Part shown: in pieces, positions 18,652 to 27,390 of the stretch | Layout of the letters: the number at the start of each line of letters is the position of its first letter | How positions within the stretch are numbered: position 1 is the stretch's first letter | NCBI RefSeq assembly: GCF_017549005.1 | Contig: NZ_JAFYYT010000007.1 | Span: 62,001 to 126,000 of the forward strand | Reading direction: 5' to 3' | DNA: 64,000 nt | Source of the DNA: Ruminococcus sp. | GTDB lineage: Bacteria; Bacillota; Clostridia; Oscillospirales; Ruminococcaceae | Made by a program: the position numbers and the translations under genes | Notes under the pieces: model-generated | The model's database searches: none | Seen by the model: only the letters and a program-made list of their open reading frames with translations | Told to the model about the DNA's origin: nothing

Positions 18652-19440
18652 ATGAGTTCGATCATATTTTTTGACATTGACGGAACTATCGCCACAGAGG
18701 ACGAAAGATCACTGATACCGCAGAGTACAAGGGAAGCAATAGCCCGGACGCGGAAGAACGGTAATCTTACATTTATAAACTCGGGCAGAACTGCGTTCAA
18801 TATCAGTCCTAAGATCAAGGAGCTTGGCTTTGACGGCTATATATGCGGCTGCGGTACTTATATCGAGTACGGCGGTAAGGTGCTCTTTTCACGTACCATC
18901 GAACAGAGCGAATGCAGAAGCATTGCCGCTCTTATGAGAAAATGCCGTGTCACACCTGTATACGAGCATACAGACGGATATTTCTTCGACGATAAGGCGC
19001 CTAATTGTGAAGGCCTGGAGTCATTCATGGAAGTCTTTGTGGACAGCGGTATCGACATCAGCGGCAGAGTCGAGGACGAGGATTTCGGCTTTGACAAGTT
19101 CGTAATATGGACAACCCCTGACAGCAATATGGAGCTTTTCAGGAGAGAAATAGGGAAAAACTTCTCAATTATCGACAGAGGCGGCGGTTTTTACGAAAAC
19201 GTCCCATCAGGCTACTCAAAAGCTACGGGTATTGAGTTTATACTTAAAAAGCTCGGGATACCTATGGAAAAAGCTTATGCTATCGGCGACAGCATGAACG
19301 ACCTGCCAATGCTCGAAGCTGTTCCGAACAGTATAGCAATGGGCGGCGCTGAAAGAATATATCCCTATGTTTCGTATATTACAACTCCCATTGAAGAGGA
19401 CGGCATAGCAAATGCCCTTAAACATTTCGGACTTATCTGA
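18652..19440 (+). CDS. Cof-type HAD-IIB family sugar or nucleotide phosphatase
   Basis: 262 aa. HAD motif I DIDGTIA with the nucleophile Asp near residue 9, motif II INSGRTAFN, type IIB cap in the middle and motif IV AIGDSMNDLPML with motif III Lys before it (GYSKATGIEFILKKLG). Cytosolic hydrolase of sugar phosphates or related molecules; substrate not predictable. Start chosen by AAAGGAG spacing and by the consensus promoter that overlaps the upstream ATG. A monocistronic gene; a candidate small RNA follows. Confidence 0.9.
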   Translation: MSSIIFFDIDGTIATEDERSLIPQSTREAIARTRKNGNLTFINSGRTAFNISPKIKELGFDGYICGCGTYIEYGGKVLFSRTIEQSECRSIAALMRKCRVTPVYEHTDGYFFDDKAPNCEGLESFMEVFVDSGIDISGRVEDEDFGFDKFVIWTTPDSNMELFRREIGKNFSIIDRGGGFYENVPSGYSKATGIEFILKKLGIPMEKAYAIGDSMNDLPMLEAVPNSIAMGGAERIYPYVSYITTPIEEDGIANALKHFGLI

Positions 19441-19530
19441 GTGACCAATAATTGCTGCTCGCTATGCATTTATTGCTCTTTTGTTCAAATATTGCGATTT
19501 TGACTTGAATTATTTTGGCGGTTCTAATTA

Positions 19531-19560
19531 TTGATTTAGCCGTTTCTTCTGTGATATAAT
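19531..19560 (+). promoter_or_regulatory. Promoter of the hairpin-rich RNA
   Basis: TTGATT (19531-19536), 18 nt, TATAAT (19555-19560). Expected start at about 19567, six nt before the first hairpin. Confidence 0.65.
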
Positions 19561-19566
19561 TAATGT

Positions 19567-19721
19567 GTACTCAATAACCGCCGTTAGGCGGTTATTGCCC
19601 TGAACTTTGTTCAGGGAGCGCAAATCCTTTTTAAATTTGGAATTTGCGCTGCACATTTCTTTATGTTATGCTCATTTTGCCCTTTCGGGCAAAACAAAGT
19701 TCAAGAAAAAATTCTTTTTTT
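19567..19721 (+). ncRNA. Candidate structured small RNA (four consecutive hairpins)
   Basis: About 155 nt between a promoter and a T-run (19715-19721). Four stems follow one another: 19573-19596 (10 bp, GTTA loop), 19598-19616 (8 bp, TTT loop), 19617-19650 (9 bp plus 2 bp beyond a bulge) and 19675-19694 (8 bp, TTTC loop). In addition, 19601-19611 is perfectly complementary over 11 nt to 19693-19703, so hairpin 2 competes with a long-range helix that would enclose hairpins 3 and 4. No coding frame fits. A separate promoter for pfp starts directly after it, so it looks like an independent RNA rather than only a leader. Family not recognised. Confidence 0.6.
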
Positions 19722-19726
19722 GCACT

Positions 19727-19755
19727 TTGACAACTTAAAATTGACTTTATTATAC
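19727..19755 (+). promoter_or_regulatory. Promoter of pfp
   Basis: TTGACA (19727-19732), 17 nt, TTATAC (19750-19755). The leader contains a small hairpin CAGCC-TGAA-GGCTG at 19801-19814. Confidence 0.6.
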
Positions 19756-19870
19756 ATTTTACAGTGAATTTTAATTGTTGAGCAAACATTAATTATATTA
19801 CAGCCTGAAGGCTGATCTTATGGGAGGAACGGCTGAGTTCGGGATATTACTCAGTCATGGAATTGAAAAT

Positions 19871-21088
19871 ATGAATATTGCTGTTGCACAATCAGGAGGT
19901 CCTACCTGCGCCATCAACGCTTCTCTTGCAGGAGTTTACAGCGCAGCACAGCGCATTGACGAGATCGGCAAGGTCTACGGCGTGCTGAATGGTATCGAGG
20001 GAGTTATCAACGATGAAATGGTAGATCTTTCCGAGAAGATCACAAGCGACGTAAGCTATCAGCTGCTTCTGAGAACTCCTTCCGCAGTTCTCGGGTCATG
20101 CAGGAGAAAGCTTCCCAATCATATGGAGAATTCCGGAATATTCGAGCGAATTACGGAAGTACTCAGGAAACGTGATATAGGAATGTTTTTCTATATCGGC
20201 GGCAATGACTCAATGGATACTGTAGCGAAGTATTCCGCATATCTCCGCGATAAAGGGATAGACGACATAAAAATGATAGGTATCCCCAAAACTATCGACA
20301 ACGACCTGTGCGAGACCGACCATTCCCCAGGATTCGGCTCTGCTGCGAAATATGTTGCGGCCACAGTTCAGGAGATAACCCGTGACAGCAATGTTTACAG
20401 CATACCATCTGTTACGGTTATCGAAACTATGGGACGTCACGCAGGCTGGCTTGCCGCAGCTTCCTGCTGTATCAGAGCCAACGGCGAAAGCGCTCCGCAT
20501 CTGATATACCTGCCTGAAACAACATTCAGCATCGAGGGATTTTTGTCCGACGTAAAGGAAGAAATGAAGAAGCACAGAGCCGTTATCGTCGTTGTTTCCG
20601 AGGGAGTAAAGACCGCAGAGGGCAAATTCGCCTCCGAGGAGTATCAGTCAGGTCTCAAGGACGTGTTCGGTCACAGCTATCTTTCGGGTATCGGCAAGTT
20701 CCTTGAAAAGCTTGTTGCTGCTGAAATAGGCTGTAAAGTGCGTTCTATCGAGCTTAATGTAATGCAGAGATGCAGCTCGCATATAGCTTCACTCGAGGAT
20801 ATCCAGTCCTCAGAGGCTATCGGAATGGCTGCTGTAAGAGCAGGACTTGAGGGTAAATCAGGCTGTATGATGACATTTGTCAGAGAGTCAAATATGCCTT
20901 ACAGCTACAGGATAGACACTGTAGACGCTGCGAAAGCCGCCAATTCCGAGAAATTTTTCCCGAGGGAGTGGATAAATGAGGTGGGAAACAACGTTCTTGC
21001 CCCTGCATATGACTATCTCATGCCTCTGATACAGGGCGAGCTCCACGCAATAATGAAAAACGGTATGCCTTTGAATTTTGTGATATAA
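19871..21088 (+). CDS. pfp: Pyrophosphate-dependent 6-phosphofructokinase
   Basis: Phosphorylates fructose 6-phosphate; cytosolic, reversible glycolytic step. Two positions tell PPi from ATP enzymes: GGNDS (ATP enzymes have GGDGS) and PKTIDND with Lys where ATP enzymes have Gly. Both favour PPi as phosphoryl donor. Other motifs: AQSGGPTCAINASL at the N-terminus, ETMGRHAGWLAAAS and NVMQRCSSHIASLED. The frame is open back to ATG 19820, but family proteins begin at MNIAVAQSGG, hence 19871 (405 aa); GGAA lies 8 nt ahead of it, and the ATG at 19820 has a comparable AAGG, so the start is not certain. Preceded by its own promoter and the hairpin-rich RNA. Confidence 0.93.
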   Translation: MNIAVAQSGGPTCAINASLAGVYSAAQRIDEIGKVYGVLNGIEGVINDEMVDLSEKITSDVSYQLLLRTPSAVLGSCRRKLPNHMENSGIFERITEVLRKRDIGMFFYIGGNDSMDTVAKYSAYLRDKGIDDIKMIGIPKTIDNDLCETDHSPGFGSAAKYVAATVQEITRDSNVYSIPSVTVIETMGRHAGWLAAASCCIRANGESAPHLIYLPETTFSIEGFLSDVKEEMKKHRAVIVVVSEGVKTAEGKFASEEYQSGLKDVFGHSYLSGIGKFLEKLVAAEIGCKVRSIELNVMQRCSSHIASLEDIQSSEAIGMAAVRAGLEGKSGCMMTFVRESNMPYSYRIDTVDAAKAANSEKFFPREWINEVGNNVLAPAYDYLMPLIQGELHAIMKNGMPLNFVI

Positions 21089-21136
21089 CACAAAATCTAC
21101 TATAAACAATGTTGTTCTCTAAAATCACATAAATCT

Positions 21137-21177
21137 GTAAAAAGAGCCACTTTTCAATGAAAAGCGGCTCTTTTTAC
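21137..21177. terminator. Bidirectional terminator between pfp and the EamA gene
   Basis: GTAAAAAGAGCC pairs perfectly with GGCTCTTTTTAC and, across one A-C mismatch, CTTTT with AAAAG around a CAATG-type loop; A- and T-tracts lie at both sides between two convergent genes. Confidence 0.88.
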
Positions 21178-22112
21178 GTATCGTTCAGTGTTTTCCTTAC
21201 AGGAAGATTTACAATGATTATTCCTGCCGCTACAAGCACAAGTGCAGCAGCTGTACCGAGAACGCCCGACGGACTTTTCTCGGAAAGTATGAGATATGAG
21301 AGTATAACTCCGAATACAGGGTTCATAAAGCCGAAAACCGATACCGTTGATACGTTATTGTACTTTATCAGCGTTCCCCATACGGAAAAAGCTGTTGCAG
21401 ACACAAATGCAAGGTAAATGAGCATTGAAACTCCCTCAGCGTTTATAACGTTTATCCTTCCGCCGAATACAAAACCGACAAGCGTCATAAAAGTTCCTCC
21501 TATAATGAACTGCCAGCCGCTGAGCAGAACAGGATCCTCGTCCTGAGAATATCGCTTTATCAGCGCAGATGAAAATGCATACGAAAGAGCTGACAGAAAA
21601 ACAAAGCCCTCACCTGTCAGTCTGAATCCGCCGCTCATTCCGCTCAGATTCATGAGAAGTATTCCAGAAAATCCTACTATACAGCCGCATATCTTGCGGA
21701 ATGCAAGCTTTTCAGTCCTGAATACAAGCGCTGCCACCATTATTGACATAAAAACATTTGAAGCCGTGATAACCGAGCTTTTCATGCCTGTACTCCGTGA
21801 TAATCCGATATAGAAAAAAGTATACTGCAGTATCGTCTGGAACAAAGAGAGCCTGAAAGCCTTATGCAGGGAGCTTTTCTTGATGAGCAGAGGCTTGCGC
21901 GCAGCAAAGCTCCCGATAACAAGAGCTAAAACGCCTGCCAGGATAAAACGCAGACCTGCATACAATATCTGCGAAAAAGTATCATCAGACGCTATATGCG
22001 AGAATCTGCAGCCAAGCTTTATGCAAGGAAAGGCGCTCCCCCACAGCAGACAGCAAAGCATTGCAAGCAAAAAGACTACGGCTCTGTTTTTCAGTAATTC
22101 CTTATTTTTCAT
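21174..22112 (-). CDS. EamA/DMT-family transporter
   Basis: 312 aa, ten hydrophobic segments in two EamA repeats (first starting with LLAMLCCLLWGSAFPCIKLG, second with GEGFVFLSALSYAFSSALIKRYSQ). Drug/metabolite transporter superfamily; usually exports amino acids or small metabolites, substrate unknown. The ATG at 22112 is preceded by GAAGGAG at ideal distance and overlaps the end of the ABC ATPase gene by 11 bp, so it is the last gene of the riboswitch-led operon. An upstream in-frame start at 22154 is rejected. A role in the corrinoid pathway is inferred only from the operon. Confidence 0.88.
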   Translation of the reverse strand: MKNKELLKNRAVVFLLAMLCCLLWGSAFPCIKLGCRFSHIASDDTFSQILYAGLRFILAGVLALVIGSFAARKPLLIKKSSLHKAFRLSLFQTILQYTFFYIGLSRSTGMKSSVITASNVFMSIMVAALVFRTEKLAFRKICGCIVGFSGILLMNLSGMSGGFRLTGEGFVFLSALSYAFSSALIKRYSQDEDPVLLSGWQFIIGGTFMTLVGFVFGGRINVINAEGVSMLIYLAFVSATAFSVWGTLIKYNNVSTVSVFGFMNPVFGVILSYLILSEKSPSGVLGTAAALVLVAAGIIIVNLPVRKTLNDT

Positions 22113-23217
22113 CAAATGCTCCTTCAATAAGCCTGCCGGCCCTTTCAGCTTCATTCAGAAGCTCACGGCATGGCTCGTTCATAGTACCGAAGCTCTCCGC
22201 GGCACATATGACAGACTCGCACTTGCTCATTATTTCAAATGCTTTCCTGTAACTCTCCTCCGAGATCAGCTCGAAAGCCCTTTCTGTGACGAGTTTTGCC
22301 GCAAGAGCTGAAGCTACGGGATATTCTATATCATTTTCGTGAATGATACCTGCGGCAAAAGGTATACCGAGCCGCCTGAGCTTCCTGTAAACAGCTATGC
22401 CGCTTCCTCCGCCTCCAATGACAAAAACTCTTGGCTCACCGTCGCACCCAAGAAGCTCGGGAGTTCCGTAATACTCGCATAAGCTTCCCTTTTCAATGCC
22501 GTAAAGCTCCTCTATATAGCCTCCTGTGAATATCTCCTCGGGACTTCCGAAACGTTCGGGACGGTCGCCTTTTATGCAAAGCAGCTTATCTGAAACGCGC
22601 TGTGCAAGGTCAAGCTCGTGAAGCGACATTATTATTGCAGTATTGTTCTCGGAAGCAAGCCTTTTCAGTATGTCCATGAGCTCAAGCTTGTACTTTATAT
22701 CGAGGAATGTTACAGGCTCGTCAAGTATCAGTACCTGCGGCTCTCGGCAGATAGCTCCTGCAATAAGTACTCTCTGACGCTGACCATCGCTTACTCTGTC
22801 AAAATCACAGTCGGCAATGCCTTCAATATCAACTTTTTTAATTGCTTCTTCAACCTTTTCCCTGTCGTGAGCGGATAAAACGCCAAGTCTGCCGGTATAA
22901 GGATATCTGCCCATTTCGACAACGTCCCTGCAACGCATATACTCAGTCCTAACCCTGCCTGTCAGCAGTACAGCAGCAGACCTTGCCAGTTCGTTGCCGC
23001 TGAGCTCCTCAAGCTTGTTTTCACCGATATACACAGTTCCACCGAGAGGTGCAAGCTGTCGGCAAAGTGTTTTCAGAACTGTGGATTTTCCTGCACCGTT
23101 AGGTCCTATGAGAGTGAGTATCTTTCCACGCTCGGCAGATATCTCTATTCCGCTTACGATAAGCTTTTTACCATAGCCTACAGAAAGTTCGCGTGTACTG
23201 AGTCCTGATTCAGCCAT
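22102..23217 (-). CDS. FecE/BtuD-type ABC ATPase with C-terminal Rossmann-like extension
   Basis: 371 aa. Residues 1-250 are a normal iron-siderophore/B12-type ATPase: Walker A GPNGAGKST, signature VSDGQRQRVLIAGA, Walker B VLILDEPVTFLD, H loop MSLHELDLA. After about residue 262 comes an extra domain of about 110 residues beginning RVFVIGGGGSGIAVYRKLRRLG, a beta-strand plus glycine-rich turn typical of a nucleotide-binding Rossmann start, and containing VICAAESFGTMNEPCRELLNEAE. It is not a CbiZ domain as found in some BtuD fusions. Overlaps the permease gene by 8 bp. It energises uptake with the permease and binding protein upstream; substrate probably a corrinoid or related metallo-tetrapyrrole. 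Confidence 0.9.
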   Translation of the reverse strand: MAESGLSTRELSVGYGKKLIVSGIEISAERGKILTLIGPNGAGKSTVLKTLCRQLAPLGGTVYIGENKLEELSGNELARSAAVLLTGRVRTEYMRCRDVVEMGRYPYTGRLGVLSAHDREKVEEAIKKVDIEGIADCDFDRVSDGQRQRVLIAGAICREPQVLILDEPVTFLDIKYKLELMDILKRLASENNTAIIMSLHELDLAQRVSDKLLCIKGDRPERFGSPEEIFTGGYIEELYGIEKGSLCEYYGTPELLGCDGEPRVFVIGGGGSGIAVYRKLRRLGIPFAAGIIHENDIEYPVASALAAKLVTERAFELISEESYRKAFEIMSKCESVICAAESFGTMNEPCRELLNEAERAGRLIEGAFDEK

Positions 23218-24232
23218 TTTCCTTCCACCTCTCTCTGTTCAGAAGCATATATATGACCACAGGAGCGCCGAAAACCGATGTGACCGTACTTATACTCAGC
23301 TCAGTCGGTGCAAAGAGCGTTCTTGTAACAAGGTCGCACATCAGACAGAAAACAGCTCCTCCAAGAAAGCTTGCAGGAATAACGATTACAGGCTTTGCTG
23401 TCCTGAAAGCGCTTTTTATAAGATGAGGAACGGCTACTCCAACGAACGAAACAGGTCCGGCAAACGCGGTAACGCACGCTGCAAGCAGACTTGAAAGGAG
23501 AATCAGGGCTATCCTGAATGCCTTTATATGGACTCCTGAATTACGGGCGTATTCCTCGCCGAGCTGATATGCGCTCATAGGCTTTGAAAGCATGAATGCA
23601 CACAGGCAGACAGGAATAATTATACAGGCTGCCGTTATCACTTCCGTGGAACCTATGCCTGAAAAGCTGCCCATTGACCAGTTGTGAAGATTGACGATGT
23701 TTGAATCGTCCGAAAAATTCACAACGAGATCGGTTATCGACGAGCATATGTAGCCGATCATTACTCCGCAGACGATGAGAACCGACATACGCCGTACCTT
23801 TGAAGAGATAAGCAGTATAAGTCCCATTGAAATAAGCGAACCTGCAAAAGCCGCCAATACCATTTCGGCGGAATTCGCGGCAAATCCGTGTGAAAGCGAA
23901 ATGACCATGAGCAAGGCTACTGTTAGCTTCGCCCCCGAGGATATTCCGAGGATATAAGGTCCTGCGATCGGATTCGCAAAGAAATTCTGAAGCAGAAATC
24001 CTGCAACGGCAAGCGCTCCGCCAAGTATCGCAGCCGCAGCTGTACGAGGGATACGCAGTCCCGTTACTATGTTATAAGCTACCTTATCGTTTTCGGGAAA
24101 ACGCAGGGCGTTCCACAGTCTTTGCGGCGGTATGTCAGCGCTTCCGACGCATATATTCAGGATGACAAGTGCGATAAGCAAAGCAATCAGTATGATATAG
24201 CCTATCGCAATACGTTGGCGCCTTGAATCCAT
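23210..24232 (-). CDS. FecCD/BtuC-family ABC permease
   Basis: 340 aa with about nine or ten membrane helices. Family landmarks: GLRIPRTAAAAILGGALAVAGFLLQNFFANPIAGPYILGISSGA after TM1-2 and GPVSFVGVAVPHLIK near residue 255, the ATPase coupling helix region. Imports siderophores, heme or corrinoids together with the adjacent binding protein and ATPase. The ATG overlaps the binding-protein stop (TAATG). Substrate inference rests on the cobalamin riboswitch at the head of the operon. Confidence 0.94.
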   Translation of the reverse strand: MDSRRQRIAIGYIILIALLIALVILNICVGSADIPPQRLWNALRFPENDKVAYNIVTGLRIPRTAAAAILGGALAVAGFLLQNFFANPIAGPYILGISSGAKLTVALLMVISLSHGFAANSAEMVLAAFAGSLISMGLILLISSKVRRMSVLIVCGVMIGYICSSITDLVVNFSDDSNIVNLHNWSMGSFSGIGSTEVITAACIIIPVCLCAFMLSKPMSAYQLGEEYARNSGVHIKAFRIALILLSSLLAACVTAFAGPVSFVGVAVPHLIKSAFRTAKPVIVIPASFLGGAVFCLMCDLVTRTLFAPTELSISTVTSVFGAPVVIYMLLNRERWKENG

Positions 24233-25344
24233 TACTGCTCCTCCAGACGGTAAATATAATCCATTTTATCCTCAGCTTCACCGGCAAATATTCTGTGAAA
24301 CTCCTCTATCATTTCGGCTGCTCCGGTAGTCTGCTGAAACATGTTCTTTTCTGTGCACCACACCTCGCCGTTTTTTACAGCTGTAAATTCCTTCAGCATA
24401 GGGTATTTTTCAATAAGCTCGGTAAGTGAAGCTATCTCGCCAAGGATAGTGCTGTTATAGATAAGAATGTCAGCGTCCCATGCCTTTTCGCAGAAAACCT
24501 CGGGCTGGATCGTCATTGTTGACAGGGAGTTTTCATCAACTCCGAGATCACCACTGGCGAATATATAGTCTCCGCCAGCCATTCTCATCATCTCGGGAAC
24601 ATAGTCGCCGGGCTTGCGTATAACTACTCCGCCGGAGGTGTTTATGTAAAAGAAGGCGGCTTTTTTATCAGTTTTATCTGCGGACAGAATGTTTTCAAGC
24701 TTAGATATCCTGCTGTCGAAAAGTTCGTTTGCCCTGTCCTCACAGCCGAAAAGGATACCATAAAGCTTTATCCATTCCATTCTTCCGAGAGGATCGCTTT
24801 CATAGCTCGAACGCTCCACAAGCACGGGTATCCCAAGTTCTTCAAGCTTTTCCTTGACCTCGGGGCTGTGATATATCATAGTCGATTCTATGGCAAGTGA
24901 ACAGTCAGCTTCCATAAGAGCTTCATAATCAGGAGCGCTGTACTTGCCGACATAGTATATTTCTCCGCTGTCCATAGCATTTTTTACCGAGGGAAGAGCC
25001 CAGTCATCATACTTTGTGGACGTCATCATTACCTTTCCAAGCGCGCCTGCGCCGTCAATGAGGTCCATTGCGGAAGATGCGGCGTTATAAACATTCTCCA
25101 GAGGCTGCTTTATCACTGTTGAATCCCCTGTATCGGAAGGCACTTCCGCATTTTCGGGAACAACAGTATAGCTGTCCGCACCGATAGTAACGAAAATACA
25201 GCCATTATCAAGGTATTCCGCAGAAAACTCCTTTGCGTATCTGAGTTCAAGTCTGTTTTCAGCGGTCTTATCTGTTTTTTCAGCGTCGAGTCTTGTACAG
25301 CCGCATAAAAATACGGCTGCAAAAGCAAATATTAGCCTCTTCAT
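24232..25344 (-). CDS. ABC substrate-binding lipoprotein (FecB/BtuF type)
   Basis: 370 aa. Signal peptide with lipobox LCGC (Cys16), so it is membrane-anchored outside. The mature part is a two-lobed helical-backbone binding protein: NVYNAASSAMDLIDGAGALGKVMMTSTKYDDWALPSV in the first lobe, SLAIESTMIYHSPEVKEKLEELGIPVLVERSSYESDPLGRMEWIKLYG in the hinge region and the second lobe ending YPMLKEFTAVKNGEVW. The DDWALPSVKNAMDSG stretch recalls corrinoid/cobalt-tetrapyrrole binding proteins in Firmicutes. Starts immediately after the stop of the upstream lipoprotein gene (TAA then ATG). Substrate predicted as corrinoid from the riboswitch. Confidence 0.9.
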   Translation of the reverse strand: MKRLIFAFAAVFLCGCTRLDAEKTDKTAENRLELRYAKEFSAEYLDNGCIFVTIGADSYTVVPENAEVPSDTGDSTVIKQPLENVYNAASSAMDLIDGAGALGKVMMTSTKYDDWALPSVKNAMDSGEIYYVGKYSAPDYEALMEADCSLAIESTMIYHSPEVKEKLEELGIPVLVERSSYESDPLGRMEWIKLYGILFGCEDRANELFDSRISKLENILSADKTDKKAAFFYINTSGGVVIRKPGDYVPEMMRMAGGDYIFASGDLGVDENSLSTMTIQPEVFCEKAWDADILIYNSTILGEIASLTELIEKYPMLKEFTAVKNGEVWCTEKNMFQQTTGAAEMIEEFHRIFAGEAEDKMDYIYRLEEQ

Positions 25345-26262
25345 TTACTTGTTTACGGACGATGAATCAAAGAAAAGCGTATACTCTATCTCATGCGGAG
25401 TGCTCATAGCCGTTGTATCAGCGGCAACGCTCATTTTATAGTCAAAACCGTCAACAGGTATCTCAAATACCGAAAACTCTTCCATGCTTACAGGCATTAT
25501 TTTTTCCCCGTCAACCACCATATAATCGTACTTGTTGCTGCTCCAGATGATTTCTGCAAAAGCCTTTCCGTCCTTTATCTCAAGTTTTGCAGGAGACTGC
25601 ACTGACGCCTTTCCCGAACCGCCCTCAAGCTTTACGTCCACCTTGTATTCTCCGTCCTCAAGTGAAAGCGAGTCAACTGTCACGAACATATCCCCGGAAA
25701 AAGCTTCTTTCGGAAGAGAATCCGCACGGAAAACCAGCTTTCTGCCGTACCACTGCTCCTTGCGCCTGCTGAATGCGGCACAGTCTGTCTCTTTATCAAG
25801 AGCTTCAACTGGTACAGTGAACTCAACTGCCTCACCTGCGTTTTCTGCAGCTATCCTGTCACTTTCCGCAGCTTTTGCAGCTTCTTCCTCCGTACCCATG
25901 TAAAGATATTCGTAACCGCTTCCGCTCATTGTCATTTTTGCAGTCATTTTGCCGTCTTCAACTATGAGCCTGCAGGCGGTTATCTTGAACATTGATGAGC
26001 TTGAATCAACTTTTATGTCGTATTCTCCCGGCTTTACAGACTCGGCCGGAACAGCTTTCATTCCCTCATATCCGACTTCAAGCTGAGCCGCTGTTACCTT
26101 TTCGGTCGCAGTTTCAGTTGTAAGCTCGCTTGTAGTTTCGGCAGCTGTTGTCTGCGGCGCTGTAGTAGTCTTGCTGTCGGAAACGTTCCCGGAATTGTCC
26201 GTACATGAGTAAAATACAGCAGAAAGAAGAACGGCGGCTGTAAATATTGCAACTTTTTTCAT
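25345..26262 (-). CDS. Surface lipoprotein with two NEAT-like beta-sandwich repeats
   Basis: 305 aa. Signal peptide ending VFYSC (Cys20), then a Thr/Ser/Glu-rich spacer (25-65). Two similar domains follow: the first around GEYDIKVDSSSSMFKITACRL to YEYLYMGTEEEAA, the second around DGEYKVDVKLEGGSG to NKYDYMVVDGEKI. The pattern Gly-Tyr/Thr-x-Val strand, LEIKDGKAFAEIIW strand and a YDYMVV tyrosine strand resembles NEAT-like heme-binding folds, but identity is low by eye and needs a profile search. Start ATG 26262 follows AAGGTGA; the longer frame to 26292 is rejected. Lies between cbiK and the binding protein, so it may capture a tetrapyrrole at the surface. Confidence 0.75.
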   Translation of the reverse strand: MKKVAIFTAAVLLSAVFYSCTDNSGNVSDSKTTTAPQTTAAETTSELTTETATEKVTAAQLEVGYEGMKAVPAESVKPGEYDIKVDSSSSMFKITACRLIVEDGKMTAKMTMSGSGYEYLYMGTEEEAAKAAESDRIAAENAGEAVEFTVPVEALDKETDCAAFSRRKEQWYGRKLVFRADSLPKEAFSGDMFVTVDSLSLEDGEYKVDVKLEGGSGKASVQSPAKLEIKDGKAFAEIIWSSNKYDYMVVDGEKIMPVSMEEFSVFEIPVDGFDYKMSVAADTTAMSTPHEIEYTLFFDSSSVNK

Positions 26263-26311
26263 ATTATCACCTTTTACAGAAGCAGCCGACACATGGTCGG
26301 CTGCATATTTA

Positions 26312-27352
26312 TTACTTTAATGAATCAATAGCTTTCTGAGTATGCTCTGTGTAAAGAGTTCTGATATTCTCATTCTCGCCAAGACCTCTGAGGAGGCACT
26401 TTACTTCAAAGCCCTCAGCTTCAAATGCTGACTTCCATGAATCCTCTTCGTCACCTGCCATGTCATTGTTTGCATGATCGCCTGCAACTACCATGAGAGG
26501 CTCAAGAACAACCTTCTTGTAGCCGCCCTCCTTTACCTTAGCGATAACATCGTCAAGTGAAGGCTCAGCTTCAACTGTACCTACATAATAGTTCTTGAAG
26601 CCGTCGTTTGCGAGAAGGTCCTGCATTTTCTGATAAACTGCATTTGAATCAGCCTCTGTACCGTGTCCCATGAAGCAGATAGCTGTCTCTCCGTCATCGT
26701 ACTCCTTTGTCCAGTCGGTTATAGCAGTTTCAACTCTCTTGAAATCATCATCGCTTGTGAGGAGAGGCTCGCCGATCACTACCTTTTCAAAAGCGTCAGA
26801 GTAATTAGCGACCTTGCTTGTGATCTCATCGTATTCAATACCATTCATAAGGTGTGTAGGCTGTACTACAAGATTCTTTACATTGTTGTCTACGGCTCTC
26901 TTGAGGGCTGCGTCGATATCATCGATAAGTATGCCGTCACGTCTGTTTACGTGATCTATAACGATATTTGCTGTGAAACCTCTGCGTACTGAGTAATCGG
27001 GAAATGCCTTCTCAACAGCGTCCTCGATAGCTCCTATCGTAAGTCTGCGGCTGTCATTGAAGCTTGTACCGAAGCTGACCACAAGTATCTCGTTATCGCC
27101 GATCTCGTCCTGATTACGGACATTATCGAGCGAAGCGTCGCCTGTTTCGTAGTTTTCCTCATCCTCTTCCTCCTCAGCCTCTGTTGTTGTCTCGGCTTCG
27201 GTAGTATTCTCCTCTGTAGTTGTTACCTCGGCAGTAGTTGCAGCTTCGGTAGCCTTTTCCGCAGTACTGTCCTTAGTTTCGGTTCCGCAAGAATAAGCAC
27301 AAGATGTAAGTACGAGTGCTGAAACAGCTGCAATAATTCTTTTCATATTCAT
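26312..27352 (-). CDS. cbiK: Sirohydrochlorin cobaltochelatase CbiK, predicted lipoprotein
   Basis: 346 aa. Signal peptide with lipobox LTSC (Cys18), a Thr/Glu-rich linker to about residue 75, then a class II chelatase of about 265 residues: VVSFGTSFNDSRRLTIGAIE, metal-site His in VVQPTHLMNGIEYDE, CFMGHGTEADSNAVY and VVAGDHANNDMAG. CbiK inserts Co2+ into sirohydrochlorin in the anaerobic B12 pathway and is normally cytosolic; an exported form is known from Desulfovibrio. Here it is predicted to sit outside the membrane, beside a tetrapyrrole-type importer. First gene after the cobalamin riboswitch; AGGAGG precedes the ATG. Confidence 0.93.
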   Translation of the reverse strand: MNMKRIIAAVSALVLTSCAYSCGTETKDSTAEKATEAATTAEVTTTEENTTEAETTTEAEEEEDEENYETGDASLDNVRNQDEIGDNEILVVSFGTSFNDSRRLTIGAIEDAVEKAFPDYSVRRGFTANIVIDHVNRRDGILIDDIDAALKRAVDNNVKNLVVQPTHLMNGIEYDEITSKVANYSDAFEKVVIGEPLLTSDDDFKRVETAITDWTKEYDDGETAICFMGHGTEADSNAVYQKMQDLLANDGFKNYYVGTVEAEPSLDDVIAKVKEGGYKKVVLEPLMVVAGDHANNDMAGDEEDSWKSAFEAEGFEVKCLLRGLGENENIRTLYTEHTQKAIDSLK

Positions 27353-27390
27353 TTTCTTTCCTCCTGAAATGTGGAGACATCATGTCGCGC

